Source of the DNA: Pedobacter gandavensis
GTDB taxonomy: Bacteria; Bacteroidota; Bacteroidia; Sphingobacteriales; Sphingobacteriaceae
Length of the DNA stretch: 64,000 nucleotides
Assembly (NCBI RefSeq): GCF_014172405.1
Contig: NZ_WNXC01000005.1
Location: 62,001-126,000 of the forward strand
Direction of reading: 5' to 3'
The position numbers and the translations under genes were made by a program. The first letter of the stretch is position 1; every line of letters begins with the position of its first letter. Of the stretch, positions 16,158-25,238 are shown in pieces. The notes below the pieces were generated by a model, which ran no database searches, was not told the DNA's origin, and saw nothing but the letters and a program-made list of their open reading frames with translations.

Positions 16158-17498
16158 ATGTTTGAAAATTTACAGGATAAACTAGACCGTGCATTTAAAG
16201 TTTTAAAAGGACAAGGCAGTATTACAGAAATCAACGTGGCCGAAACCATGAAAGAAATCCGTAAGGCTTTGTTAGATGCCGACGTAAATTACAAAACAGC
16301 AAAGAGCTTTACCGATGAGGTAAAAGAAAAAGCGCTGGGCTTAAATGTACTTACTGCTGTTTCTCCAGGTCAGTTGCTGACCAAAGTAATGAACGATGAG
16401 CTAACTGCCCTAATGGGTGGTGAAGTGACAGAGTTAGATCTTAAAACCAATCCAACCATCATATTGATCGCCGGACTGAATGGTGCAGGTAAAACTACCT
16501 TCGCCGGAAAACTGGCCAACCACCTGAAAAGTAAAGGCAAGAAACCTTTATTGGTTGCGGGTGACATGTATCGCCCTGCGGCGGTAGACCAGTTACAGAT
16601 TCTTGGGGAGCAGATTGGCGTGCCTGTATATGCAAATATCGCATCGAAGGATCCGGTAGCTATTGCGATGGAAGGTATTGCTGAAGGTAAAAAGAACCAC
16701 AACAATGTAATTATTATTGATACGGCAGGTCGTCTGGCAATAGACGAGGAGATGATGAATGAGATCGCTGCCGTAAAAGAACATACAAAACCACACGAAA
16801 TTCTTTTTGTAGTGGATGCCATGACCGGACAAGATGCGGTGAATACGGCAAAAACATTTAACGAAAGGTTAGACTTTACCGGGGTGGTGTTAACCAAACT
16901 GGATGGTGATACCCGTGGTGGTGCGGCATTATCGATTAAATCGGTTGTGAACAAGCCGATTAAATTTATTGGTACCGGTGAGAAAATGGAAGCCCTGGAT
17001 GTCTTCTATCCAGACAGGATGGCTTCACGTATCTTGGGTATGGGTGACGTGGTTTCCCTTGTTGAGCGTGCACAAGAGCAGTTTGACGAGAAAGAAGCTG
17101 CAGAACTTCAAAAGAAAATTCGTAAGAACAAATTCGATTTCAACGATTTCTACAGCCAGATTCAGCAGATCAAGAAAATGGGTAACATGAAAGACTTGAT
17201 GGGCATGATTCCAGGGGTCAGCAAAATGATGAAGAATGTAGAGATCGAAGATGATGCTTTCAAAAATGTGGAAGCCATTATCCAATCGATGACCAAATTC
17301 GAGCGTGAAAACCCGGATAGCATTCAACAAAGCAGACGCGCAAGAATTGCTAAAGGTTCAGGAAACAAAATTGAAGATGTGACGAAACTGATCAAACAGT
17401 TCGAAGACATGCGTAAAGTCATGAAGCAGTTCTCTAATCCTGCAGCAGCAGCGAAAATGATGAAGAACATGCCGAAAATGCCAATGGGCAGAATGTAG
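16158..17498 (+). CDS. ffh: Signal recognition particle protein Ffh
   Basis: Ffh binds signal sequences of nascent membrane proteins and, with 4.5S RNA and FtsY, delivers ribosomes to the translocon. The 446-residue product has the N-domain helices (about 1-90), the G-domain with P-loop GLNGAGKTTFAGKLA (106-120), DMYRPAAVDQL, DTAGRLAID, TKLDGDTRGGAAL and GTGEK, and a Met-rich M-domain (about 330-446) with KMGNMKDLMGMIPG and the RNA-binding SRRARIAKGSG stretch. Length and motifs are normal. A strong terminator follows. Confidence 0.98.
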   Translation: MFENLQDKLDRAFKVLKGQGSITEINVAETMKEIRKALLDADVNYKTAKSFTDEVKEKALGLNVLTAVSPGQLLTKVMNDELTALMGGEVTELDLKTNPTIILIAGLNGAGKTTFAGKLANHLKSKGKKPLLVAGDMYRPAAVDQLQILGEQIGVPVYANIASKDPVAIAMEGIAEGKKNHNNVIIIDTAGRLAIDEEMMNEIAAVKEHTKPHEILFVVDAMTGQDAVNTAKTFNERLDFTGVVLTKLDGDTRGGAALSIKSVVNKPIKFIGTGEKMEALDVFYPDRMASRILGMGDVVSLVERAQEQFDEKEAAELQKKIRKNKFDFNDFYSQIQQIKKMGNMKDLMGMIPGVSKMMKNVEIEDDAFKNVEAIIQSMTKFERENPDSIQQSRRARIAKGSGNKIEDVTKLIKQFEDMRKVMKQFSNPAAAAKMMKNMPKMPMGRM

Positions 17499-17540
17499 GA
17501 TTCAGCGCTTTAAAAAGAATATTTTTTGATAAAAATAGAA

Positions 17541-17564
17541 AACCCGGCTCTTCAAGGCCGGGTT
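17541..17564 (+). terminator. Rho-independent terminator after ffh
   Basis: A perfect 8-bp stem (AACCCGGC / GCCGGGTT) with an 8-nt loop is followed by TTTTAT, 42 bp after the ffh stop. Confidence 0.88.
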
Positions 17565-17646
17565 TTTTATTTACGTTTTATTTGCCAGAATCCAACCACG
17601 GTATGTGTTATCCGCATAGATTAGACCTGAACCTGATCTCTTAACT

Positions 17647-19188
17647 ATGCTGGTAAAAACTTATGGAAGTGCTGTTTTTGGCGTCGATGCGCTCACCATT
17701 ACCATTGAAGTCTGCATTGGTGGCGGCAACAAATACCATATCGTGGGCCTACCGGACAATACGATCAGGGAAAGCTTAAGAAGGATAGAAAGCGCGATCC
17801 AGTCGGCCGGACTAAAAATGCCCAGACAAAAGATTGTCATTAATCTGGCGCCAGCAGACATCCGCAAAGAAGGCTCCGCCTATGACCTTCCTATTGCCAT
17901 TGCTATTCTTGCAGCCTCAGGGCAAATTGAAGTGGCAGACACTGCTCAATACTTCATTATGGGAGAACTTTCCTTAGATGGCGGATTACAGCCCATTAGG
18001 GGCGCCTTGCCGATTGCCATACAGGCCCATGCTGCAGGATTCAAAGGCTTTATCCTCCCCAAAGACAATTCCAGGGAAGCAGCAATCGTAACAGAGCTAC
18101 TTGTTTACGGCATGAACAACCTGATGGAAGTGGTGGCGTTTTTTAAGCATGTGGAGGACAAGCCTGCACCTACCTTGCTGGATACCACAACCGGTGTTCT
18201 TCCATTACCTGAGGGCTTTGAATATGATTTTTCTGAGGTTAAAGGTCAGGAGAATATCAAGCGTGCCTTAGAGATCGCTGCTGCCGGTGGCCATAACCTG
18301 ATTCTGATTGGTCCACCAGGTGCAGGGAAAACAATGTTGGCGAAGAGATTACCAAGTATTTTACCTCCATTGAGTATTCCTGAGGCGCTGGAAACCACAA
18401 AAATCCATTCCGTTGCCGGAAAGCTAAATGCACTGGATGCGCTCCTAACGAGTCGGCCTTACCGTTGCCCTCACCACACCATTTCGGACGTAGCTTTGGT
18501 GGGTGGCGGTGCAAATCCACAACCCGGAGAAATTTCCTTAGCCCATAACGGGGTGCTGTTCCTTGATGAGTTACCTGAGTTTAAAAGAAGCGTTTTGGAA
18601 GTGATGCGCCAACCTTTGGAAGACCGTAATATCACCATTTCCAGAGCTAAACTGAGCGTTAGTTATCCCGCAAGTTTTATGTTGATCGCTTCCATGAATC
18701 CCTGCCCCTGCGGATTCTATAACCACCCCTCCAAAGAATGTACCTGTGGCTCTGGTTTAGTCCAAAAATACCTCAGCAAGATTTCCGGCCCATTACTGGA
18801 TCGAATAGACCTCCATGTGGAAGTGACGCCCGTAAATTTTAAAGAGTTAACCTCTTCCGCGGAGGCTGAAAAAAGTGAAGAAATCAGGGGGCGTGTCATT
18901 GCGGCAAGAACCATTCAGGGGATCCGTTTTCATGGAAGACCCGATTTGCATTGCAATGCACAGATGAATGCCGCTCTGGTTCGGCAAGTTTGCCAGATAG
19001 ATAAGAAAGGACAGGCCTTGATTAAGAAAGCCATGGAAAGACTGGGGCTATCTGCCAGAGCCTATGACCGGATTTTAAAAGTTGCCAGAACAATTGCTGA
19101 CCTCGCAGGGACGGAAGATATCCGGTCAGAACATCTAGCCGAAGCCATTAATTACCGCAGTCTGGATCGGGACAGTTGGGCTTCTTAA
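17647..19188 (+). CDS. YifB-family (Mg-chelatase-like, ComM-type) AAA+ ATPase
   Basis: The 513-residue product has the N-terminal ChlI-like domain with a Lon-protease-like fold (about 1-170, e.g. VGLPDNTIRESLRRIESA, KIVINLAPADIRKEGSAYDLP), the AAA+ domain with Walker A GPPGAGKT (222-229), Walker B GVLFLDELPEF (302-312), the Cys-rich loop NPCPCGFYNHPSKECTCG, and the C-terminal Mg_chelatase_C domain. ComM of this family is a helicase that helps branch migration during natural transformation; whether this organism is competent cannot be told. It is a single gene flanked by terminators. Confidence 0.94.
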   Translation: MLVKTYGSAVFGVDALTITIEVCIGGGNKYHIVGLPDNTIRESLRRIESAIQSAGLKMPRQKIVINLAPADIRKEGSAYDLPIAIAILAASGQIEVADTAQYFIMGELSLDGGLQPIRGALPIAIQAHAAGFKGFILPKDNSREAAIVTELLVYGMNNLMEVVAFFKHVEDKPAPTLLDTTTGVLPLPEGFEYDFSEVKGQENIKRALEIAAAGGHNLILIGPPGAGKTMLAKRLPSILPPLSIPEALETTKIHSVAGKLNALDALLTSRPYRCPHHTISDVALVGGGANPQPGEISLAHNGVLFLDELPEFKRSVLEVMRQPLEDRNITISRAKLSVSYPASFMLIASMNPCPCGFYNHPSKECTCGSGLVQKYLSKISGPLLDRIDLHVEVTPVNFKELTSSAEAEKSEEIRGRVIAARTIQGIRFHGRPDLHCNAQMNAALVRQVCQIDKKGQALIKKAMERLGLSARAYDRILKVARTIADLAGTEDIRSEHLAEAINYRSLDRDSWAS

Positions 19189-19260
19189 AAGCAACAGACC
19201 ACTAGGAGCCCGGAAGAAAAGGAAAAGGATAAGTACAGTTTAAGTAGGATACTCAAATTT

Positions 19261-19308
19261 GTTCATTTTTTTAACTGTTCAAAATATTAAACAGTTAAAA
19301 AAATGAAC
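19261..19308. terminator. Bidirectional hairpin between convergent genes
   Basis: A perfect 19-bp inverted repeat (arms 19261-19279 and 19290-19308, 10-bp loop) lies between the yifB stop and the stop of the convergent 92-residue gene. Its arms contain seven T or seven A in a row, so a U-rich run falls within the stem on either strand. Confidence 0.75.
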
Positions 19309-19325
19309 ATTAGGCAGAATCGGGA

Positions 19326-19604
19326 CTAGGCTTCGTCCTCTTCTTCCTCATCCAGACCTTCTTCGTCTTCCTCTTCTACTTCCGGCACATAGGCCAAAAT
19401 CTCTCTACCGATATTATTGATTTCTTCATCGAACTCAAATAAAGGAAGGGCTGTTTCTTCATCCAATTTCAACCACTGAAGGTCAGTATCTTTTTGAATA
19501 TGGGCATATTCTTTCCCTTCTTTAAAAATTACATAGGTATCATTTCCTTCTGGAAAAACCGCGTAACTCACATCTCCTATTTCAATATCAAAAGGCTCTT
19601 GCAT
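19326..19604 (-). CDS. Small acidic protein of unknown function
   Basis: The 92-residue product is very acidic, with a C-terminal tail made almost wholly of Glu and Asp (about 76-92). The N-terminal 70 residues read as a small beta-rich domain (FDIEIGDVSYAVFPEGNDTYVIFKEGKEY) and have no signal peptide. I do not recognise a named family. It is the last gene of the minus-strand envelope operon, 36 bp after the COG3014-like gene. Confidence 0.75.
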   Translation of the reverse strand: MQEPFDIEIGDVSYAVFPEGNDTYVIFKEGKEYAHIQKDTDLQWLKLDEETALPLFEFDEEINNIGREILAYVPEVEEEDEEGLDEEEEDEA

Positions 19605-19640
19605 AATTTTTATTCTAATTTATTGATCTGATCACTGCGA

Positions 19641-21077
19641 CTAGCGTAAGGTGGAGTAGTTGAAAAACTGCAACCTCCCTGTGCCCATCACTTCTATTGT
19701 TTTTGTTTCTTCTGTCCCATTCGATGCTTTTAAATTCAGCGAAATGGTATTTTTCCCTTTTTGTAAAGGAATACGTGCATAACTGATGGTAGCCGGTAAA
19801 GACTGCCAGTTTCTGGTATCTGCTTTCTCAGAAAGTAGGCTATACAATTGAACGCCAAAACCAAGGCCTTCCAGTAAAGTGTTGTCTTTCCCATTCTTTC
19901 CAGTTCCTTTCGAGCTTTCCTTCAATACATATTCCGCACTCTTTTTCACCGCGAGACGGGTTAAAAGCTTAGTCATTTCCTTTAGAAAACGTTGCTGTAA
20001 GGTTTTATATGCCAATTCGTTAATATCTTCTGCTTGCTGAAAGCCGAAGATTGTCTTTCCATCTGTTAAGGTTGCAGTACTAAAAAATGGAGGCCTACTC
20101 ACATATTTCGGATAAGTAGCCCTTAAACTCTGGATGGCATTGACGTTAAAATTCTCTCCGCTGCCATAACCATCACCGAAAGGAATGATGATTGTTCCGC
20201 CAACATTGGTAAAGAACAAATTGCCATCTTCCCCTTTTACCAAGGAGAAGAAAAACTCTTCCTGTGCTTTTACTGGTGCAAGTCCATTTTCCCAAAAGAA
20301 AACCAGCTCGCCACCTTCCGGTGCCTTTTCTGGTGTGTATTTGAGGTGGAAAAGCTCCTCAAAGCGGTTTAATTCCGCGGTAAAACCCATTGCCGCAGCC
20401 GTTCTCAGAACATCCTGTTTCAGCGTTTCCGGCATTGGTGTTCCATAATAAGTCTGATCTTTGCTGCTCAGATAAACCTCCGCCGCATTACGATAAGCGA
20501 TAAAAGCGTTGTTCATATCACCATCATACTCATAAATCAAGCCCTGGAGCATTAAAGAAAATGCATCTTTCGCATAGCGGTTGTCCTTATTATTGAACTT
20601 ATCACCTTGTTCCTGCGACTGTAATCCGATACGTCGGGCCTCCACAATTGCATCTTCCGGCTTAGCCAGATACACATAATTCAAAGCCTTATAATAATGG
20701 ATCATGAACTTCTCAAAGTCTTCTCCTTTATACACCTGGTTCATTGGGTTCAGCAAAGTCCCAACCACAGCATCCATGGTGCCTCCCAGTCCATTTTCCA
20801 ACAGCTGATCAGCCTCATTGAAGTAGCGGTTGCTATTTTCATAGTCTCCCATCAGATGAGTGGTTTTCCCTTTTTCCAGGAGAAAAAGCAATTTATTCCT
20901 CGGCTTTTGCAGAAGTTTGTTCTTTTCCAATTCCTTCATTGCCGCGGTATAATTCCCGCTAGCCACTTGCTTATAATATGGCGTAATCATCTCATTATAG
21001 CTGGAACAGCTAAAAAGAAAGAGCATCAACCCGATAAGGAGTGATGCTCTAAAAGTATAATTTTTGATATTAACCAT
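19641..21077 (-). CDS. COG3014-like lipoprotein with TPR-like repeats
   Basis: The 478-residue product starts with a lipoprotein signal (LFLFSC, Cys24). Residues about 35-250 contain TPR-like helices (YKQVASGNYTAAMKELEKNKLL, LMGDYENSNRYFNEADQLLENG, YIYLAKPEDAIVEARR-like segments). The C-terminal half is beta-rich and ends in an Ig-like strand set (KNTISLNLKASNGTEETKTIEVMG). The arrangement fits the COG3014 family, often found beside LpoB-like lipoproteins and presumed to work in the envelope. The LpoB-like gene lies 25 bp upstream on the same strand. The function is inferred from neighbourhood only. Confidence 0.82.
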   Translation of the reverse strand: MVNIKNYTFRASLLIGLMLFLFSCSSYNEMITPYYKQVASGNYTAAMKELEKNKLLQKPRNKLLFLLEKGKTTHLMGDYENSNRYFNEADQLLENGLGGTMDAVVGTLLNPMNQVYKGEDFEKFMIHYYKALNYVYLAKPEDAIVEARRIGLQSQEQGDKFNNKDNRYAKDAFSLMLQGLIYEYDGDMNNAFIAYRNAAEVYLSSKDQTYYGTPMPETLKQDVLRTAAAMGFTAELNRFEELFHLKYTPEKAPEGGELVFFWENGLAPVKAQEEFFFSLVKGEDGNLFFTNVGGTIIIPFGDGYGSGENFNVNAIQSLRATYPKYVSRPPFFSTATLTDGKTIFGFQQAEDINELAYKTLQQRFLKEMTKLLTRLAVKKSAEYVLKESSKGTGKNGKDNTLLEGLGFGVQLYSLLSEKADTRNWQSLPATISYARIPLQKGKNTISLNLKASNGTEETKTIEVMGTGRLQFFNYSTLR

Positions 21078-21102
21078 GTTACATTTAGCCTGTTAAGCCA
21101 GA

Positions 21103-21696
21103 CTAATTTTTAACGTATTTAGTGATTTTCTTATCGCCTATCCACACCACTTCATTGGTCTGAATATTGGTCAATTCAAGATTCACCTGGTAGTAAACCA
21201 CCTTTTGTCTTTTGTGCGAATCAACAATAGAATTGATTGAACCCTGAAGGATGTAATCTGCACCATTTTCCAATCCGAATTTCTTCATCGTAGATACGGA
21301 AGCATTATCCTGCTGATCTGCTTTTTCGGCACGCAGCTCTTCTCTCTTTTTACCACCCTGAACCAATCTTACACGTCCACTCTGGATAAAAGCCTGCTCT
21401 ACATCTTTCACGAAAGTCTCGGCATCAATGTGCTCATGACTCTTGTTAGTCACCACGCCTACGACAACTACTGGTTTCTTGCCCCCTTTAGCTTCTAAAA
21501 ACTCCGGCAACCATTTACTTCCCAAAATGCTTTGAGTCATCTCCTGGGCAACTAACCGGGAGTCTGTATTGTTCCAATTACCGCTGATATCGATCGTTTG
21601 ATCAGGATTTACACGTGTAACTTGTCTGGAGCAAGAACTGATCATGATTCCAGAAGCAGCAATCGCCACTAAGGTTATTATCTTTTTGAATTGCAT
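21103..21696 (-). CDS. LpoB-like penicillin-binding protein activator lipoprotein
   Basis: The 197-residue product has a lipobox (IMISSC, Cys22) and matches the LpoB family in order: VNPDQTIDISGNWNNTDSRLVAQEM, KPVVVVGVVTNKSHEHID, FIQSGRVRLVQGG, GADYILQGSINSIVD and VYYQVNLELTNIQTNEVVWIGDKKI. In Escherichia coli LpoB is an outer-membrane lipoprotein that activates the synthase PBP1B; Bacteroidota members are presumed similar but not proven to be. It sits between a Tyr/Gly-rich secreted protein and the COG3014-like lipoprotein. Confidence 0.88.
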   Translation of the reverse strand: MQFKKIITLVAIAASGIMISSCSRQVTRVNPDQTIDISGNWNNTDSRLVAQEMTQSILGSKWLPEFLEAKGGKKPVVVVGVVTNKSHEHIDAETFVKDVEQAFIQSGRVRLVQGGKKREELRAEKADQQDNASVSTMKKFGLENGADYILQGSINSIVDSHKRQKVVYYQVNLELTNIQTNEVVWIGDKKITKYVKN

Positions 21697-21729
21697 ATAA
21701 TTAAAAAATAAATGTGCTATTGTTGTAGG

Positions 21730-22137
21730 TTACCAGCGGCCCCAATGTCTGTTAAAGCCAATATTAAAGCCTCCATTACGTCCATAATGACCATATCCCA
21801 GACCTAAAGAATAGCCAAATCTAGGATAATAATTAAACGATGGGTAATAATACCCACCACTATAATCGTAAGGACTATACCAGTCGCTATTGTTTCTTTC
21901 TCGACGCAACTGGCGACGCTCTTCTCTGGCAGTATACCAATCGTAAGCTTTATAAGTGTTTTGAACCGTACTCCCCTGCGTTAAATTCAGAGAATCAGCA
22001 AGGCCCATATATCTGGCGCGGCTTTCCAGATACCTAGGATTTTGGTCATGAACGAGTCCTGTTTTTTGCGCATAACTCATGGTAGAATAAACAAAACTGC
22101 TGATGCAGGTTAAGATAAATATCAAATTTCGTTTCAT
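21730..22137 (-). CDS. Secreted Tyr/Gly/Arg-rich small protein
   Basis: The 135-residue product has a signal peptide ending SYAQ, a short charged middle (REERRQLRRERNN) and a C-terminus (about 85-135) dominated by Tyr, Gly, Phe and Ser with repeats such as SGGYYYPSFNYYPRFGYS. I do not recognise a family. Composition suggests a surface or periplasmic structural protein. It precedes the LpoB-like gene by 33 bp and is probably the first gene of that operon. Confidence 0.75.
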   Translation of the reverse strand: MKRNLIFILTCISSFVYSTMSYAQKTGLVHDQNPRYLESRARYMGLADSLNLTQGSTVQNTYKAYDWYTAREERRQLRRERNNSDWYSPYDYSGGYYYPSFNYYPRFGYSLGLGYGHYGRNGGFNIGFNRHWGRW

Positions 22138-22198
22138 CTTTTTATGTTTTTATCTGAATGAAGAATATGTCAACATTTATGCCAATCATGTGGCTATA

Positions 22199-22206
22199 CA
22201 AAGGTA
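22199..22206 (-). promoter_or_regulatory. Possible promoter of the LpoB/COG3014 operon
   Basis: On the minus strand TACCTTTG fits TAnnTTTG exactly, about 60 bp upstream of the ATG at 22137. No TTG lies at the ideal distance; instead a bulged hairpin (22211-22233, CCGTT/AACGG with flanking TGG/CCA) covers the -33 area. Confidence 0.4.
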
Positions 22207-22263
22207 ATCATGGTACCGTTTTGAACGGCCATTTCAACGTTAAAAAATGTTAATTTTAAGGGT

Positions 22264-22857
22264 TTAATCCGCTTTCAACTGTTTTATAAAGTCGACAAAC
22301 TTCTTATTCCCATAATCCGCAGCGCCAACTTCATGATAAGAAATACGGCCATGCTTATCCAAGACTACTGTTGTAGGCAATGAACCTGCAAACAGCTGCT
22401 GAGGAATGCGACTTGCTACCGCATAAACCGGCATCTGGTACCCTTTTCTATCCATATATTTCTTTGCTTTTGGAAAATCGCTATCTGCATCCACCATAAT
22501 GAAAACTACACCCTCATCAGATTTAAATTGCTCATATAGTTTATTTACCGATGGCATTTCTGCTAAACAAGGAGGACACCAGGTTGCCCAGAAGTTAAGG
22601 AAGATCACTTTTCCTTTTAAATCCCCTAAATCCACTGTTTTTCCAGCAGCATCTTTGAACTTTATTCCCTCCAAATTTACGCTCTGCTCGGTTTCCGTAG
22701 CCTTTCTATGCTCAATGCTAGTGTCTGGTGCAAACAAACCTACTTTCATCAGTCCTTGAATCATCAACGCTTTTGCCGATGGCACAAAAAGAACCACCAA
22801 GATCAGCACACCCAACAGCCCATTGATCACATTACTCTTATTGAAGATCTTTCTCAT
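22264..22857 (-). CDS. TlpA-like membrane-anchored thiol-disulfide oxidoreductase
   Basis: The 197-residue product has one N-terminal membrane segment (about 11-31) and a periplasmic thioredoxin fold (about 60-197) with the active site WATWCPPC (C94, C97), preceded by KGKVIFLNF and followed by the cis-Pro region SLPTTVVLDKHG. Such proteins reduce disulfides in the periplasm, for example during cytochrome c maturation. It diverges from the S9 peptidase gene (84 bp between starts). Confidence 0.92.
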   Translation of the reverse strand: MRKIFNKSNVINGLLGVLILVVLFVPSAKALMIQGLMKVGLFAPDTSIEHRKATETEQSVNLEGIKFKDAAGKTVDLGDLKGKVIFLNFWATWCPPCLAEMPSVNKLYEQFKSDEGVVFIMVDADSDFPKAKKYMDRKGYQMPVYAVASRIPQQLFAGSLPTTVVLDKHGRISYHEVGAADYGNKKFVDFIKQLKAD

Positions 22858-22941
22858 TTAGATAAAGCTTTAATTGAAATTATCCCAAATTAGAGAAATT
22901 AATCTATTTTGTATAGAATATGCCTCAACCTTTACTAACTT

Positions 22942-25092
22942 ATGATAAAAAAAACTCTTCCAGGATTACTGTTACTCAGCGTAGCTTTGTCCTGTACAAA
23001 CAAAGCGCAGAAAATGGAACCCTATAAATGGCCAAATGCTACTCCACCGGTAGCGGAAGTTAAACCTCATATCAGAACAATTCATGGTGATACGGTGGTA
23101 GACAATTATTATTGGATGATTGACTATTTTAAAAAAGGTAAAGACAGTACTGAAGTAGTCGATTACCTCAGCGCAGAAAACAAATACCTGGATACCATGA
23201 TGTCTGGAACGAAACAACTCCAGGCAGATCTTTTTAAAGAGTTGAAAGGTCGAATTAAGGAAAAAGATGAGTCAGTTCCGGTCTTTAAAAATGGTTATTT
23301 CTATTATACCAGAAGTGAAGAAGGCAAACAATATTATAAATACTGCAGGAAAAAAGGAAGCCTGGAAGCCAAAGAGGAGATCTTACTCGATGTAGATCAA
23401 TTGGCAGAAGGTCTCCCGTATTATTCCGCTACTGGTTTTGCAATTAGCCCGGACAATAAAATGTTGGCTTTCGGCGTAGATAAAGTCTCCAGACGCCAAT
23501 ATGTGATCCATGTGAAAAACCTGGAAACCGGAGAAGTGTTTAAGGATGCCATTCCAAATACACAAGGTGATGCCACCTGGGCTGCAGACAATAAAACTAT
23601 TTTCTATACGGCAAAAAACCCGGAAACCCTACTGAGTGAAAAGATAAAAAAACACCTGTTGAATACAGATGCTAAACTGGATGAGACGGTCTATGAAGAA
23701 AAAGATAAGTCCAATTATATAGGTGTAGGCAAGTCAAAATCCGGGAAGTATATTTTCATTTATTCACAAGCTACATTATCCAATGAGATGAGAATATTGG
23801 ATGCGGATAAACCGAATGAGGCATTCAAGGTTTTCCAGCCAAGGATAAAAGAGGTATTGTATGATGTCATTCCATTAGATGATAAATTCTTAATTCTGAC
23901 CAACTGGGAGGCGAAAAACTTCCGTCTGATGGAATGTCCATTGGATAAACCCGGTAGAGAAAACTGGAAAGAAGTGATACCACATCGCAAAGATGTTTTA
24001 CTGGAAGGAGTGGATGAGTTTAAGACGCATATCGTGGTTACTGAACGTAAAAATGGGTTGACCGCTTTAGAGGTTCGCCCGCTAAAAGGTACGGCCTATC
24101 ACATTGCTTTTGAAGAGCCAACTTATATGGCACAAGTAGGTGCAAACCCGGATTATCAAAGTAACAAGCTTCGTTATATCTATTCTTCACTAACTACACC
24201 AACTTCTACTTTTGATTATAACACAGACACGAAGACACAGCAGCTAATGAAACAGCAGGAAGTAGTGGGTGGTTATGATAAAACAGATTATGTTTCGGAA
24301 CGCCTTTATGCGAAAGCTAAAGATGGCACCAAGGTTCCCATTTCTCTGGTTTATAAAAAAGGATTGAACAAGGATGGCAATGCTCCTTTGTTGTTGTATG
24401 CTTATGGCTCTTATGGCGCCAGTATGGATGCCACTTTCAATAGCAGCAGATTAAGTTTGCTGGATAGGGGTTTTGTATACGCCATTGCACACATTCGTGG
24501 AGGTCAGGAAATGGGCCGACAATGGTATGAGGATGGTAAATTGATGAAAAAGAAAAACACTTTTACCGATTTCATTGATTGCGGGCAATACCTGATTGAT
24601 CAGAAGTTTACCAGCAAAGGTCATCTATATGCGCAAGGCGGTAGTGCAGGGGGCTTATTAATGGGTGCAGTAATCAACATGGCACCGGATATGTGGCATG
24701 GGATTATTGCCCAGGTTCCATTTGTTGACGTGATCAACACGATGTTGGATGAAAGTATTCCGCTAACCACCAATGAGTTTGATGAATGGGGAAATCCGAA
24801 ACAAAAAGCCGCTTACGATTACATGAAAAGCTATTCTCCTTATGAAAACATTGAGAAAAAAGCTTACCCGAATATGTTGGTCACCACTGGCCTCCATGAC
24901 AGTCAGGTACAGTATTTTGAGCCTGCTAAATGGGTGGCGAAACTCCGGGCGACCAAAACAGATAAGAATGTACTCCTGCTAAAAACAGATATGGACTTTG
25001 GTCATGGGGGAGCATCCGGCAGATTCGATTACTTAAAAGATATTGCGCTAAATTATTCGTTCTTATTTGCCCTGGAAGGGATCAATAAATAA
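22942..25092 (+). CDS. Prolyl-oligopeptidase-family (oligopeptidase B-like) S9 peptidase, lipoprotein
   Basis: The 716-residue product has an N-terminal seven-bladed propeller (about 60-420) and an alpha/beta hydrolase domain (about 450-716). The catalytic triad is visible: Ser568 in AQGGSAGGLLMG, Asp653 in GLHDSQV and His688 in FGHGGASGR. YAYGSYGASMD and HIRGGQEMGRQWYEDGK are typical of the oligopeptidase B/PtrB branch, which cuts short peptides, often after basic residues. Unlike the cytosolic bacterial enzymes, it starts with a lipoprotein signal (LLLSVALSC, Cys18), placing it in the periplasm or outer membrane. Confidence 0.94.
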   Translation: MIKKTLPGLLLLSVALSCTNKAQKMEPYKWPNATPPVAEVKPHIRTIHGDTVVDNYYWMIDYFKKGKDSTEVVDYLSAENKYLDTMMSGTKQLQADLFKELKGRIKEKDESVPVFKNGYFYYTRSEEGKQYYKYCRKKGSLEAKEEILLDVDQLAEGLPYYSATGFAISPDNKMLAFGVDKVSRRQYVIHVKNLETGEVFKDAIPNTQGDATWAADNKTIFYTAKNPETLLSEKIKKHLLNTDAKLDETVYEEKDKSNYIGVGKSKSGKYIFIYSQATLSNEMRILDADKPNEAFKVFQPRIKEVLYDVIPLDDKFLILTNWEAKNFRLMECPLDKPGRENWKEVIPHRKDVLLEGVDEFKTHIVVTERKNGLTALEVRPLKGTAYHIAFEEPTYMAQVGANPDYQSNKLRYIYSSLTTPTSTFDYNTDTKTQQLMKQQEVVGGYDKTDYVSERLYAKAKDGTKVPISLVYKKGLNKDGNAPLLLYAYGSYGASMDATFNSSRLSLLDRGFVYAIAHIRGGQEMGRQWYEDGKLMKKKNTFTDFIDCGQYLIDQKFTSKGHLYAQGGSAGGLLMGAVINMAPDMWHGIIAQVPFVDVINTMLDESIPLTTNEFDEWGNPKQKAAYDYMKSYSPYENIEKKAYPNMLVTTGLHDSQVQYFEPAKWVAKLRATKTDKNVLLLKTDMDFGHGGASGRFDYLKDIALNYSFLFALEGINK

Positions 25093-25104
25093 ATCGCTAA
25101 AAAC

Positions 25105-25188
25105 AAAGGCCGTTTCTACTGTTTAACTCGAATTTCCCCATAAAGCGCTAGCTTTAGGAAACATTCAAGAGCAAGGGAAACGGCCTTT
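25105..25188. terminator. Long-armed hairpin between convergent genes
   Basis: Arms AAAGGCCGTTTC (25105-25116) and GAAACGGCCTTT (25177-25188) are perfect 12-bp inverted repeats enclosing 60 bp, which contains a smaller hairpin AAAGC-GCTA-GCTTT (25142-25155). It lies just after the S9 peptidase stop and before the stop of the convergent S74 gene. The arm ends with T or A runs fit a bidirectional terminator. Confidence 0.6.
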
Positions 25189-25238
25189 TAGTATGATTAT
25201 TCTTTTCCTGCGATTTTCCAGGAACTTTAAGCTTGCGG

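Noticed and set aside
16370..16954. Minus-strand frame of 194 residues
   Set aside because: It is antisense to ffh, which is fully conserved in sequence and motifs.
22942..25092. Frameshift or truncation in the S9 peptidase
   Set aside because: The propeller, hydrolase domain and all three catalytic residues are present in one frame of normal length.
25142..25155. Attachment site or recombination site in the nested hairpin after the S9 gene
   Set aside because: No integrase or mobile gene is near, and the location between two convergent stops is fully explained by termination.
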